From JAXMEQ01 sp046348225 (GTDB lineage Bacteria > Pseudomonadota > Gammaproteobacteria > Burkholderiales > Burkholderiaceae_C): a stretch of 64,000 nucleotides of DNA. Made by a program: the position numbers and the translations under genes. Of this stretch, positions 8,131 through 16,349 are shown in pieces; the stretch's first letter is position 1, and each line of letters begins with the position of its first letter. The notes under the pieces are model-generated. The model saw only the letters and a list, made by a program, of their open reading frames with translations. It ran no database searches and had not been told where the DNA came from. The stretch lies in contig JAXMEQ010000002.1 of assembly GCA_046348225.1 (NCBI GenBank), positions 310,001 through 374,000 on the forward strand, written 5' to 3'.

Positions 8131-10413
8131 TCAATGCGCCTCCGGCGAACGCGCCAGGCGCGCCGCATTCATCACCACCACCAGCGAACTCGTGGCCATG
8201 CCCAACCCCGCCAGCCAGGCCGGCATCCAGCCGGCCACGGCCAGCGGCACGCAGACCGCGTTGTAGCCCGCGGCCCAGGCCAGGTTCTGCCACACCACGG
8301 CCCGGGTGCGTATGGCGTGGCGCAGCAGCGCGGGCACAGCGGCCAGCTGCCCGCCCATCACCACCACGTCGGCACGCGAACGCGCCAGCGCGGCCGCCTC
8401 GCCAAGCGTGAACGAAAGGTCCGCCAGTGCCAGCACCGGCGCATCGTTGATGCCGTCACCCACCATGGCCACACGGTGCCCGCGCTGCTGCAGCGCGCGC
8501 ACATGGGCCAGCTTGTCTTCGGGGGAGCGGTCGCCGAACGCGGTGTCGATCCCGGCGCGCCAGGCCAGGCGCTGCACCGCGCGCGACCGGTCGCCCGACA
8601 GCAGCTGAACGTGCAGGCCCATGCCCCGCAGGGCCTGCACCGCGGCGACGGCATCGGCGCGGACCGATTCACCCAGGTCGAACGTTGCGAGCCATCCCTG
8701 CGCGTCCGCCAGGTGCGCCTGCAGCAGATCGCCGGCACATTGCTGTGACGGCGCATTGCACAAGCGCGCGGAGCCCAGCCGCAGCACCTGCGCCGCAGCG
8801 CCCTCGCCCACAGTGCCGTGCAGGCCCTGGCCCGGCAGTTCCCGAACGTCCACCACCACCGGCGGCCCGTCCGGGGCCGCGGCCAGCAGCGCACGCGACA
8901 CCGGGTGCAGCGAGTGCTGGGCCAGCGCTGCCGCCAGCCGCAGCGCGACTGCTGGCGTGACACCGTCACGCACGCGCACGGCCTCCACGGCCATGCGGTC
9001 GTGCGTGAGTGTGCCGGTCTTGTCGAACACCACGGTGTCAATCCGTGTCGCCGTCTCGAAGGCCTGCAGGCGTCGCACCAGCACACCGCGCCGCGCCAGC
9101 GCACCAGCCGCTGCCAGCGTTGTCGCTGGCGTGGCCAGCGACAACGCGCAGGGGCAGGTCACGATCAGCACGGCGATCGCCACGCCAATCGCATGGCCGG
9201 GGTCTGCAGGCCACCACCACGCGGCAGCAGCAGCGCTGGCCAGCAGCACCGACACCAGAAACGGCCGTGCGACACGATCAGCCAGCTGCGCCAGCGCCGG
9301 CTTGTCGGCAGCGGCCTGCTGCATCAGCGCGACGATGCCGGCGTAGCGTGTCTGCGCACCCGTGCGAAGCACGCGCACCAGCACCACGCCCGACAGGTTG
9401 TGGCTGCCCGCAATCACCTCCGCCACGCCGCCCGCGCCGGCCTGGCGCGGCAGCGGACGCGATTCACCGGTCAGCAGTGCCTCGTCCACCTGGGTCTCGC
9501 CCTCGATCAGCTCGCCGTCGGCCGGAAAAGCCTCGCCCGGCAACACGCGAATCACGTCACCCGGCTGCAGGCGCCGCACCGCCACGCGCTCGAAGGAGCC
9601 GTCCGGCTGGCGCCGTTCGATGCTGTCCGGCAGGCGCCGCGACAGCGCCTCCAGCGCGCCCGCCGTCCTGTCACGCAGGCGCAACTCCAGCATGCGGCCG
9701 CTGAGCAGGAAGAACACGAACATGGTCAGCGAGTCGTACCAGACGTCATGGCCCCAGGGCCCTGCTGGCTGCACCGTCACGGCCGTGCTGGCGGCAAAGG
9801 CGATCAGGATGCCCAGCGCCACCGGCACGTCCATGCCAATGCTGCGCTGGCGCAGGTCGCGCCAGGCACTGGCAAGGAACGGCCGGCACGAGAACAGCAA
9901 CACCGGCAGCGTCAGCACCCAGGACGCCCAGCGCAGCAGGCGCTCCATCTCGGGGGTCATGTCGCCGGGGCCGGCCACATAGGTGGGCACGGCGTACATC
10001 ATCACCTGCATCATGCAAAAGCCTGCGACCAGCCAGCGCCAGAGCATGACGCGTGCGGCCTGTCGCCGGGCCTCCCCGCGCAGCAGGTCGGGCGCGGGTA
10101 CGGCGCGGTAACCGGCGCGGGCCACGGCCGCCAGCCAGGTCGACGGCCGCGTGGCCCCGGGCGACCAGACGACCCGTGCGACCTGGCCCGCGCCGCTGAC
10201 CGACGCGTCGCGCACGCCCGGCACGGCACGCAAGGCGTCCTCAACGGTGAGCGAACAGGTCGCGCAGTGCATGCCCTCGATCGCCACATGCGACTCCCAG
10301 TGGCCACTGGCGTCATCACAGGGCCGGCTGAACGCTTCCCAGTCCTGGCGGTCGTCCACGACGGCACGCAGCGCAGCGTCGCCCGCGGGGGCGTGCAAGG
10401 TGGCAGATGTCAT
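8131..10413 (-). CDS. ccoI: copper-exporting P-type ATPase for cbb3 assembly (CcoI/FixI)
   Basis: A 760-residue P1B-type ATPase that supplies copper for the CcoN binuclear centre. It has an N-terminal heavy-metal domain with GMHCATCS (about residues 47-54), eight predicted membrane segments, the TGES actuator motif, the membrane metal site TCPCALSLATP, the phosphorylation loop DKTGTLTHD and the hinge GDGINDAP. It is first in the ccoIS-NOQP cluster and is divergent from a universal stress protein gene; an FNR box lies between them. Confidence 0.94.
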   Translation of the reverse strand: MTSATLHAPAGDAALRAVVDDRQDWEAFSRPCDDASGHWESHVAIEGMHCATCSLTVEDALRAVPGVRDASVSGAGQVARVVWSPGATRPSTWLAAVARAGYRAVPAPDLLRGEARRQAARVMLWRWLVAGFCMMQVMMYAVPTYVAGPGDMTPEMERLLRWASWVLTLPVLLFSCRPFLASAWRDLRQRSIGMDVPVALGILIAFAASTAVTVQPAGPWGHDVWYDSLTMFVFFLLSGRMLELRLRDRTAGALEALSRRLPDSIERRQPDGSFERVAVRRLQPGDVIRVLPGEAFPADGELIEGETQVDEALLTGESRPLPRQAGAGGVAEVIAGSHNLSGVVLVRVLRTGAQTRYAGIVALMQQAAADKPALAQLADRVARPFLVSVLLASAAAAAWWWPADPGHAIGVAIAVLIVTCPCALSLATPATTLAAAGALARRGVLVRRLQAFETATRIDTVVFDKTGTLTHDRMAVEAVRVRDGVTPAVALRLAAALAQHSLHPVSRALLAAAPDGPPVVVDVRELPGQGLHGTVGEGAAAQVLRLGSARLCNAPSQQCAGDLLQAHLADAQGWLATFDLGESVRADAVAAVQALRGMGLHVQLLSGDRSRAVQRLAWRAGIDTAFGDRSPEDKLAHVRALQQRGHRVAMVGDGINDAPVLALADLSFTLGEAAALARSRADVVVMGGQLAAVPALLRHAIRTRAVVWQNLAWAAGYNAVCVPLAVAGWMPAWLAGLGMATSSLVVVMNAARLARSPEAH

Positions 10414-10447
10414 GCCCCAAGGCTACAAGCCGTCCTGCCCGGCCCGC

Positions 10448-10461
10448 TTGACATGGATCAA
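10448..10461. promoter_or_regulatory. FNR/Anr box between ccoI and the stress protein gene
   Basis: TTGACATGGATCAA differs from the FNR consensus TTGAT-N4-ATCAA at one base. On the plus strand a -10-like TAAGCT lies at 10483-10488, which puts the box at about -41, the class II FNR position. The box also lies 41 bases before the ccoI ATG, so it could act in both directions. Confidence 0.75.
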
Positions 10462-10517
10462 CACGAACCGGACCGCGTGGAGTAAGCTGGACTGCACATC
10501 CCCGAAGGAGACTTGTC

Positions 10518-10961
10518 ATGTACGAACGCATTCTGGTAGCCACCGACGGCTCCACCCTCTCCAAAAAAGCCGTTGCCAGCGGCATTGGCCTGGCGTCGCT
10601 CTGTGGGGCGGAACTGGTGGCCATGAAAGTCGTGCCGCGCTACCCGATGAGCTACTTTGAAGGCTCGGTGGCGCTGGCGCCGCAGGAAGTGGGCCGCATT
10701 GAAAAGCAGTGGGCCGAGGAAGGCCAGTCGGTGGTGGACGCGGTCAAGCTGGCCGCTGAAAAGAAGGGCCTCAAGGCCCGTGCCGTGACGGTGCGCTCCG
10801 ACCTGGTGGCAGAATCCGTGATTGCCACGGCACGCAAGTACAAGTGCGACCTGATCATCATGGCATCGCATGGCCGCAAGGGGCTCAAACGCGTGCTGCT
10901 GGGCAGCGAAACGCAGCATGTACTGACGCACTCCCATGTGCCGGTGCTGGTACTGCGCTGA
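10518..10961 (+). CDS. universal stress protein A family
   Basis: A 147-residue single-domain Usp. It starts MYERILVATDGS, and the C-terminal nucleotide-loop pattern G-x2-G-x9-G-S is visible around MASHGRKGLKRVLLGSETQ, which suggests an ATP-binding Usp. Such proteins aid survival under energy or oxygen limitation. A clear GAAGGAG ribosome site precedes the ATG. The promoter carries an FNR box at the class II position, shared with divergent ccoI, so co-induction at low oxygen is likely. A second usp follows 34 bases downstream. Confidence 0.93.
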   Translation: MYERILVATDGSTLSKKAVASGIGLASLCGAELVAMKVVPRYPMSYFEGSVALAPQEVGRIEKQWAEEGQSVVDAVKLAAEKKGLKARAVTVRSDLVAESVIATARKYKCDLIIMASHGRKGLKRVLLGSETQHVLTHSHVPVLVLR

Positions 10962-10995
10962 AACCGGATCCTCCAGACCAGAAAGGCTTGCACCC

Positions 10996-11418
10996 ATGAA
11001 AATCCTCCTCGCCGCAGATGGCAGCAGCTACACCAAGAAGGCCCTTGGCTGGCTTGTGACGAACCAGACCTTTGCGCAAGCCGGCGACGAGCTGATCGTG
11101 CTCAACGTGCAGCCCCCAGTGCCTCCGCGCGTGCGCTCGGCGCTGGGCGCCGATGTCGTCAAGGGCTACCACGAGGACGAAGCCCGAAAGGTCACCAGCC
11201 CGATCGAGAAGTTCCTCAAGCGGCACGACATGAAATGGCGTGTCAGCTACGTGGTCGGCGCTCCGGCGGAAGAGATCCTGCGCCTGGCCAAGCGCGAGAA
11301 GGTGCACCAGATTGTCATGGGTACGCATGGTCGCGGGCTGCTGGGCCGTGCGCTCATGGGCTCGGTGGCCCAGCGCGTGGTCGCCGACAGCACAGTGCCG
11401 GTGCTGCTGGTGCGCTGA
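10996..11418 (+). CDS. universal stress protein A family, second copy
   Basis: A 140-residue Usp beginning MKILLAADGSSYTKKAL, with the ATP-loop signature in MGTHGRGLLGRALMGSVAQ. It is a distant paralogue of the preceding gene rather than a recent duplicate. I chose the ATG at 10996 over a longer upstream reading because it starts exactly at the Usp fold and has an AGAAAGG site before it. The 34-base gap puts it in the same transcript as the FNR-controlled first usp. Confidence 0.92.
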   Translation: MKILLAADGSSYTKKALGWLVTNQTFAQAGDELIVLNVQPPVPPRVRSALGADVVKGYHEDEARKVTSPIEKFLKRHDMKWRVSYVVGAPAEEILRLAKREKVHQIVMGTHGRGLLGRALMGSVAQRVVADSTVPVLLVR

Positions 11419-11424
11419 AGCCGC

Positions 11425-12735
11425 TCAGTCCAGGTCGCGGGCCAGGCGCAGGCCCGTGAACTGCCAGCGCGCATCGGTTGGAAAGAAGTTGCGGTAGCTG
11501 GCCCGCACATGGTCGGCCGGGGTGGCACAGGAACCACCCCGCAGCACGTACTGGTTGACCATGAACTTGCCGTTGTATTCGCCCACGGCACCCGCCCATG
11601 GCCGGTAGCCCGGGTAGGCCTGGTAGCTGCTCGACGTCCATTCCCACACATCGCCCAGCGCCTGCAGCAGACCGCTGCCCGGCCGGGCCACCGGCATCGG
11701 GTGCAATGCGCCGGATTCCACAAAATTCCCCGCCGCATGGTGCGCCTGTTCATCAGGGGCGACAGCCGCTTCCCATTCGAACTCGGTGGGCAGGCGTGCC
11801 CCGGCAAAGGCAGTGTCCGTGGCGGCCTTCCAGCGCGCAAAGGCATCGGCCTCGAAGTAGCTGATGTGGGTCACCGGGGTATGCGGATCCAGCGGCACTT
11901 CACCATGCAGCGTGAAGCTGTGCCAGGCGTCTGCTGCGTCTGCGCGCGACCAGTACAGCGGCGCTTCGATGCCCAGGGCCACCACCCAGTCCCAGCCGGC
12001 CGCCAGCCACCAGCGGGCGTCGCGGTAGCCCCCGTCGGCCACAAAGTCTGCCCATTCGCCGTGCGTCACCAGCCGGTTGAGCAGCGCATAGGGTCGCAAC
12101 CAGTGGTCATGGCGCGGGGTTTCGTTGTCGAAGGCGAAGCCGGGCCCGCTGGCCCCTGCAGCCACCCGTCCACCCGACTGCGGCAACCAGCGGGGCGCCA
12201 CCGGCGCCACCGGTGCGAGCGGCCAGGCTGGCTGGTACGCGGGGCGCAACGGGTTGCTCCACAACAGGTGCTTCAGGTCGGTCAACAGAAGCTCCTGGTG
12301 CTGCTGCTCGTGCTGCAGGCCCAGCGTCACCAGGGCCTGCAGCGCTGGCTCGGCCTGCTGCGCCAGCAATCGCGCCATGCGCTCGTCCACCTGGGCCCGC
12401 CAGCGCAGCACGTCGGCCAGCGCGGGCCGCGTCAGCAAGCCCCGCTGGGGCCGGGGATGGCGATCCCCCACCTGCTGGTAGTAGCTGTTGAACAGCACAC
12501 GAAAGCGGGCGTCAAACGGGGCAAACCCCGGCTCAAAGCGTTCCAGGACGAAGGTTTCAAAGAACCAGGTGACATGCGCCAGATGCCACTTGACGGGGCT
12601 GGCGTCCGGCATCGACTGCACCTGGCAGTCCTCAGGCGACAACGGTGCCGCCAGCCGGACCGTCCGGGCGCGGACGTCGGCGTAGCGCCGGGCCAGTGCG
12701 GTCGGGGCACCGGGGGCCGTGTGGACATGATTCAT
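11425..12735 (-). CDS. egtB: EgtB-like sulfoxide synthase (DinB plus FGE-sulfatase domains)
   Basis: A 436-residue protein with an N-terminal DinB-like four-helix domain holding metal-ligand candidates His51 (KWHLAHVTWFFE) and the HEQQHQE motif near residue 140. The C-terminal half is a formylglycine-enzyme-like domain (EFEWEAA, GDVWEWTSS, LRGGSCATP). This is the EgtB architecture: a non-haem iron enzyme that joins a sulfur donor to trimethyl-histidine. No egtD methyltransferase is adjacent, so whether the pathway is ergothioneine or another sulfoxide synthesis cannot be settled here. It converges on the usp pair. Confidence 0.85.
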   Translation of the reverse strand: MNHVHTAPGAPTALARRYADVRARTVRLAAPLSPEDCQVQSMPDASPVKWHLAHVTWFFETFVLERFEPGFAPFDARFRVLFNSYYQQVGDRHPRPQRGLLTRPALADVLRWRAQVDERMARLLAQQAEPALQALVTLGLQHEQQHQELLLTDLKHLLWSNPLRPAYQPAWPLAPVAPVAPRWLPQSGGRVAAGASGPGFAFDNETPRHDHWLRPYALLNRLVTHGEWADFVADGGYRDARWWLAAGWDWVVALGIEAPLYWSRADAADAWHSFTLHGEVPLDPHTPVTHISYFEADAFARWKAATDTAFAGARLPTEFEWEAAVAPDEQAHHAAGNFVESGALHPMPVARPGSGLLQALGDVWEWTSSSYQAYPGYRPWAGAVGEYNGKFMVNQYVLRGGSCATPADHVRASYRNFFPTDARWQFTGLRLARDLD

Positions 12736-12793
12736 GGCGCGATGGGTTTCACAGGAAACAGACTAGTCGAAGTCGCGCCCGAATGGCAGCTTC

Positions 12794-13693
12794 TTACACG
12801 AGGTTGCTGACAGGTTCCGGCTCGAAATGGGCCACCGCATGGTCCACAAACGCGCGAACCTTGGGGCTCAGGTAGCGGCTGCTGGCATACAGCGCATGGA
12901 CAGGCACCGGCGCCGGCGACCAGTCGGGGAGCACCCGGACCAGGCCGGTGCCGGCCGCCATCGCCAGGGGCAGCACGGCCACGCCCATGCCTTGCAGGGC
13001 GGCCGCGCGCAACGCGTAGCGGCTGTTGGCGCGCAGCCGGCCCGCCGCCTCCACCCGTACCTCGTCGGCCCCCCGCAGCAGCCGCAGCGGGCCACGCAGG
13101 CGTCCGCCGTTGAACACCAGCACGTCATGCCGCGCCAAGCGGTCGGGCGACTTCGGCTTGCCCCTGGCGTGCAGGTAGTCGGGCGATGCGAACAGCCCGT
13201 AGCGCATGTCCCCGAGCTTGCGTGCCGTCAGGCTGGAGTCCGGCAACTCGCCGACCCGGATGGCCAGGTCAAAGCCCTCATGCACGATGTCAATGATGCG
13301 GCCGGTGAAGTCCGCCTCCACCTGGACCAGCGGAAACCGCTGCAGATAACTGCTGATCCAGCGGCCCGCCGTCAGCACGCCGTACTCGTCCCCACAGGTC
13401 AGCCGGAGCGTCCCTCGCGGCTCACCGGCCTGCTGCTGGGCCAGCCGCTCGGTGTCTTCCAGGGCCGCGAGGATGCCGGTGGCGCGCTCCAGCACTTCGC
13501 GGCCGATCTCCGTGAGGTGCAGCGACCGGGTGGAGCGCTCCAGCAGGCGCACGCCCAGTTTTGCCTCGAGTCCGCTCACGACGCGGCTCACATGCGACTT
13601 CTGGGTCTGCAGCCGCTCGGCCGCGCGGGTAAAGCTGCCAGCCTGCACGACCTTCACGAAGGTCTGGAGTTCAGAGGTTTCAGGACTTGCCAT
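12794..13693 (-). CDS. LysR-family transcriptional regulator
   Basis: A 299-residue LysR regulator: winged helix-turn-helix at about residues 8-65 (FTRAAERLQTQKSHVSRVVS) and a C-terminal periplasmic-binding-protein-like effector domain. It is divergent from the DJ-1/PfpI protein gene at 13795 with a 101-base gap that holds an interrupted dyad. The usual LysR arrangement would have it control that gene and the hydrolase and monooxygenase genes behind it, and itself. Its effector is unknown. Confidence 0.92.
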   Translation of the reverse strand: MASPETSELQTFVKVVQAGSFTRAAERLQTQKSHVSRVVSGLEAKLGVRLLERSTRSLHLTEIGREVLERATGILAALEDTERLAQQQAGEPRGTLRLTCGDEYGVLTAGRWISSYLQRFPLVQVEADFTGRIIDIVHEGFDLAIRVGELPDSSLTARKLGDMRYGLFASPDYLHARGKPKSPDRLARHDVLVFNGGRLRGPLRLLRGADEVRVEAAGRLRANSRYALRAAALQGMGVAVLPLAMAAGTGLVRVLPDWSPAPVPVHALYASSRYLSPKVRAFVDHAVAHFEPEPVSNLV

Positions 13694-13728
13694 TTTGTTG
13701 CCTTTTCAGACAACAGTATGTAATTAAT

Positions 13729-13743
13729 TTGACTATTTATCAA
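13729..13743. promoter_or_regulatory. candidate LysR operator
   Basis: TTGACTATTTATCAA is an inverted repeat (TTGA-N7-TCAA) that contains the T-N11-A pattern of LysR sites. It lies between the divergent LysR gene (start 13693) and the DJ-1-like gene (start 13795). Flanking bases are unusually AT-rich for this genome. Confidence 0.5.
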
Positions 13744-13794
13744 ATCCATAACACCAACCAGAATGCGGCCATTGCAACCCTCCAGGAGCTTTTC

Positions 13795-14538
13795 ATGACC
13801 GCCAACCTGAACACTGCCAGCCCCCGCGCCAAACGCATCCTGCTGATCGCTGCCAACCCCGCCGTGTCGCCCACCACGGGCTGGCCCATTGGCTTCTGGG
13901 CCGCCGAGCTGACGCATCCGTACTGGGCCTTCACCGAAGCCGGCTACCAGGTGGACATCGTCAGCCCGTCCGGCGGCAAGCTGCAGATTGACAGCTACTC
14001 CGACCCGCGCGACGCCAGCGGGTACTCGGCCAGCGACATCCTGAGCCTGGGCTTCCTGAGCTCGCCCACCCACGCCGCCCTGCTGGACAACACGCCGGCC
14101 ATCAGCACCGTCAAGGTGGCCGACTACGACGCCGTATTTCTGGCCGGCGGGCAGTCGCCCATGGTTAGCTTCATTGACAACGCACCACTGCACCAGCTGG
14201 TGGCGGCGTTCTGGGAAGCCGGCAAGGTGGTGTCGGTCGTGTGCCACGCCACCTGCGTCCTGCTCAAGGTGCGCCTGGCCGACGGCTCGCTGCTGGTGGA
14301 CGGCAAGACCTGGACCGGCTTTGCCAACAGCGAAGAGCAGTTCGCCGACAGCTTTGTCGGGCAGAAGATCCAGCCGTTCTGGATCGAGGACGAGGCGCGC
14401 AAGCTGCCCAACACCAACTTTGTCGTCCACTCGCGCTTCCGCGAATTTGCGCTGCGCGACGGCCGGCTGGTCACCGGCCAGCAGCAGTTCTCGGGCGCGG
14501 CGGCTGCACGACTGACCATCGAAGCCCTTGGCCTTTGA
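13795..14538 (+). CDS. DJ-1/PfpI-family protein (type 1 glutamine amidotransferase fold)
   Basis: A 247-residue protein of the ThiJ/DJ-1/PfpI superfamily. The nucleophile elbow is VVCHATCVLL, where the Cys before His is the expected active residue, and the second glycine-rich segment is FLAGGQSPMV. Family members act as glyoxalase III-type hydratases, chaperones or amidotransferase-like enzymes; the exact activity is not clear. The ATG at 13795 has AGGAG six bases upstream. It is the first gene of a likely unit with a lipoprotein hydrolase and a monooxygenase-domain protein. Confidence 0.85.
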   Translation: MTANLNTASPRAKRILLIAANPAVSPTTGWPIGFWAAELTHPYWAFTEAGYQVDIVSPSGGKLQIDSYSDPRDASGYSASDILSLGFLSSPTHAALLDNTPAISTVKVADYDAVFLAGGQSPMVSFIDNAPLHQLVAAFWEAGKVVSVVCHATCVLLKVRLADGSLLVDGKTWTGFANSEEQFADSFVGQKIQPFWIEDEARKLPNTNFVVHSRFREFALRDGRLVTGQQQFSGAAAARLTIEALGL

Positions 14539-14560
14539 ATCCATAACCCGGGAGCCAACC

Positions 14561-15370
14561 ATGAAGCGTCGTCTCTTCACCCTTGCCGCCGCATCGGCCG
14601 CACTTGCTGCCTGCGCCCCCTTCACACCGGCGCCCCGGGCCACCTACGTGCTGGTGCACGGCGCGTTCCAGGACGAGCGCGCCTGGAGCGAGATCAAGCC
14701 GCGGCTGGAGGCCGCGGGGCACCGCGTGGTCACGGTGCAACTGGCCGGCCGCGGCAGCCAGCCCGGGCCGGTCGAGCAGATCAGCCTCAACACCTACCGC
14801 GACCAGGTGGCTGCCGTGGTGCGCGCGCAGCCCGGCCCGGTGGTCCTGGTCGGCCACAGCTTTGGCGGCATCACCATTTCGGCCGTGGCCGAAGCCGTGC
14901 CGGAGAAGGTGCGGACGCTGGTCTATGTGGCGGCCTACCTGCCGGCGGCCGGCCTGCCCGACCAGAGCATGGCCAAGCTGGCCGAAAGTGACAAATGGAA
15001 CGCCTTCAACAAGCAGCGGCAAAACTTCATCCTGGCCAAGGACTACAAGACCGCCGGCGTGCTGGAAGACGACATCGTGATGCTGTTCTGCGGCGACTGC
15101 TCGCCTGCCGACCAGCAGCGCACGAAACGCGAGTTCTTCCAGCGCGAGCCGCTGGCCCCGGCCGCCACGCCGGTGCAGCTCACGGCCGCCCGCTTTGGCC
15201 AGGTGGACAAGGTGTACATCCGCACCGCGCTGGACCGTGCCATCAGCCCGCAGCTGCAGGACCAGATGCTGGCCCGCACCCCGGTGCGCAAGGTGGTGCC
15301 ACTGCAAGCCGGGCACTCGCCGTTCCTGAGCCAACCCGAAGCGCTGGCCAACGCGCTGCTGGCGCTGTGA
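14561..15370 (+). CDS. alpha/beta hydrolase lipoprotein
   Basis: A 269-residue hydrolase with a lipoprotein-type signal (MKRRLFTLAAASAALAAC, Cys at 18), so it is probably membrane-anchored and extracytoplasmic. The oxyanion region is YVLVHGAF, the nucleophile elbow is GHSFGG, and the catalytic His is in QAGHSPF near the C-terminus. It resembles the salicylate-esterase or EstC-like group of small esterases, but the substrate is unknown. The ATG at 14561 follows GGAG and lies 22 bases after the DJ-1-like gene. Confidence 0.85.
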   Translation: MKRRLFTLAAASAALAACAPFTPAPRATYVLVHGAFQDERAWSEIKPRLEAAGHRVVTVQLAGRGSQPGPVEQISLNTYRDQVAAVVRAQPGPVVLVGHSFGGITISAVAEAVPEKVRTLVYVAAYLPAAGLPDQSMAKLAESDKWNAFNKQRQNFILAKDYKTAGVLEDDIVMLFCGDCSPADQQRTKREFFQREPLAPAATPVQLTAARFGQVDKVYIRTALDRAISPQLQDQMLARTPVRKVVPLQAGHSPFLSQPEALANALLAL

Positions 15371-15948
15371 GCCCCGCGCAAGCCGACAGTCCCGACGGCG
15401 CCAGCGTCACGGTGGTCATCACACGCCGGGTGCGCGCCGGCTGTGAAGCCCGCTACGAAGACTGGCTGCGTCGCCTGACCACGGAGGCACGCCCTTTGCC
15501 TGGCTACCTGGGTGTGGACATTCACAAGCCCGGGCCGGGCAGCCGTGAATACACCTGCATCCTGCGCTTCGACAGCCTGGACAGCCTGCGTTCGTTCGAG
15601 CGCAGCGAACTGCGCGAACGCTACCTCGCCGAGGTTCAGCCCCTGGTCGAAGCGGATGCGGTCTGGCAGGTCCTGACAGGGCTGGAATTCTGGTTCAGCC
15701 CGCCTGCCGGCACAGTGGTACCGCAGCCCTCACGCCTGCGGATGTCGCTGCTGATGGTGGTGGTCGTCTTCTCGCTCGTTCTCGGCATCGGTAGCGCCAT
15801 CAATTCGCTGCTGGCTGGCTGGCCGTACCCGGCGCGCCTGCTGCTGACCATCGTGGTGGAAGTCTTCTTCATGACCTATGTGCTGATGCCCCGGCTCACC
15901 CGCTGGCTTACGGCCTGGATCTACCCACACCCGCCTGTGATCCGCTGA
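15367..15948 (+). CDS. antibiotic-biosynthesis-monooxygenase-domain membrane protein
   Basis: A 193-residue protein. Residues 12-110 form an ABM-type ferredoxin-like domain (VTVVITRRVRAGCEARYEDW). Two hydrophobic helices follow at about residues 126-150 and 153-175, which anchor it in the membrane. The GTG start at 15367 overlaps the stop of the hydrolase gene (GTGA), indicating translational coupling. ABM domains include small quinone- or haem-active monooxygenases, but catalytic activity for this membrane-bound subgroup is not established. Confidence 0.78.
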   Translation: MSPAQADSPDGASVTVVITRRVRAGCEARYEDWLRRLTTEARPLPGYLGVDIHKPGPGSREYTCILRFDSLDSLRSFERSELRERYLAEVQPLVEADAVWQVLTGLEFWFSPPAGTVVPQPSRLRMSLLMVVVVFSLVLGIGSAINSLLAGWPYPARLLLTIVVEVFFMTYVLMPRLTRWLTAWIYPHPPVIR

Positions 15949-15965
15949 AACGGGAAAGGAAAAAC

Positions 15966-16349
15966 ATGAGCGAACTCCTCGGCCAGTGCCACTGTGGTGG
16001 CGTGAAAGTCAGTGTGCCGCAGCAGGCCTACGGCGTGGTGGCCTGCCACTGTGAAGACTGCCAGCGCCTGCACGGCAACTTCTTCGCCATGCTGGCGGCG
16101 CCCGCCGATTCGGTGGTGTGGTCCGGCGACCTGCAGCCACAGTGGTACGACTCGTCCCCCGCGTCGCGCCGGGCGCACTGCCCGCGCTGTGGCTCGCGGC
16201 TGGCCAAGCAGGCCAGGGACAGCAACCGCGTGCTGGTGTCCGCAGGGCTGTTCAGCCGCCACCTGCCCCGGCGCATTGAGCGCCAGGTGTTTACCGAATC
16301 AAAGCCCGACTGGTACGACCTGCCAGCGTCGTCCCCAGCGGCGCGCTAA
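15966..16349 (+). CDS. GFA-family zinc protein
   Basis: A 127-residue protein of the GFA/CENP-V fold, named after a glutathione-dependent formaldehyde-activating enzyme. Zinc-binding Cys pairs are seen in GQCHCGGV, CHCEDCQR and CPRCGS. Most members have no proven enzyme activity. It starts 17 bases after the ABM-domain gene, behind a GGGAAAGGA ribosome site. Its stop codon overlaps the stop of the convergent malonyl-CoA synthetase gene. Confidence 0.87.
   Translation: MSELLGQCHCGGVKVSVPQQAYGVVACHCEDCQRLHGNFFAMLAAPADSVVWSGDLQPQWYDSSPASRRAHCPRCGSRLAKQARDSNRVLVSAGLFSRHLPRRIERQVFTESKPDWYDLPASSPAAR

Noticed and set aside
6483..10485. Long plus-strand open frames opposite ccoN and ccoI
   Set aside because: They mirror well-supported oxidase genes, have no ribosome sites and give low-complexity products.
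13729..13743. TTGACTATTTATCAA as a fourth FNR box
   Set aside because: The spacer is five bases rather than four, and the site lies between a LysR gene and its likely target, so a LysR operator explains it better.
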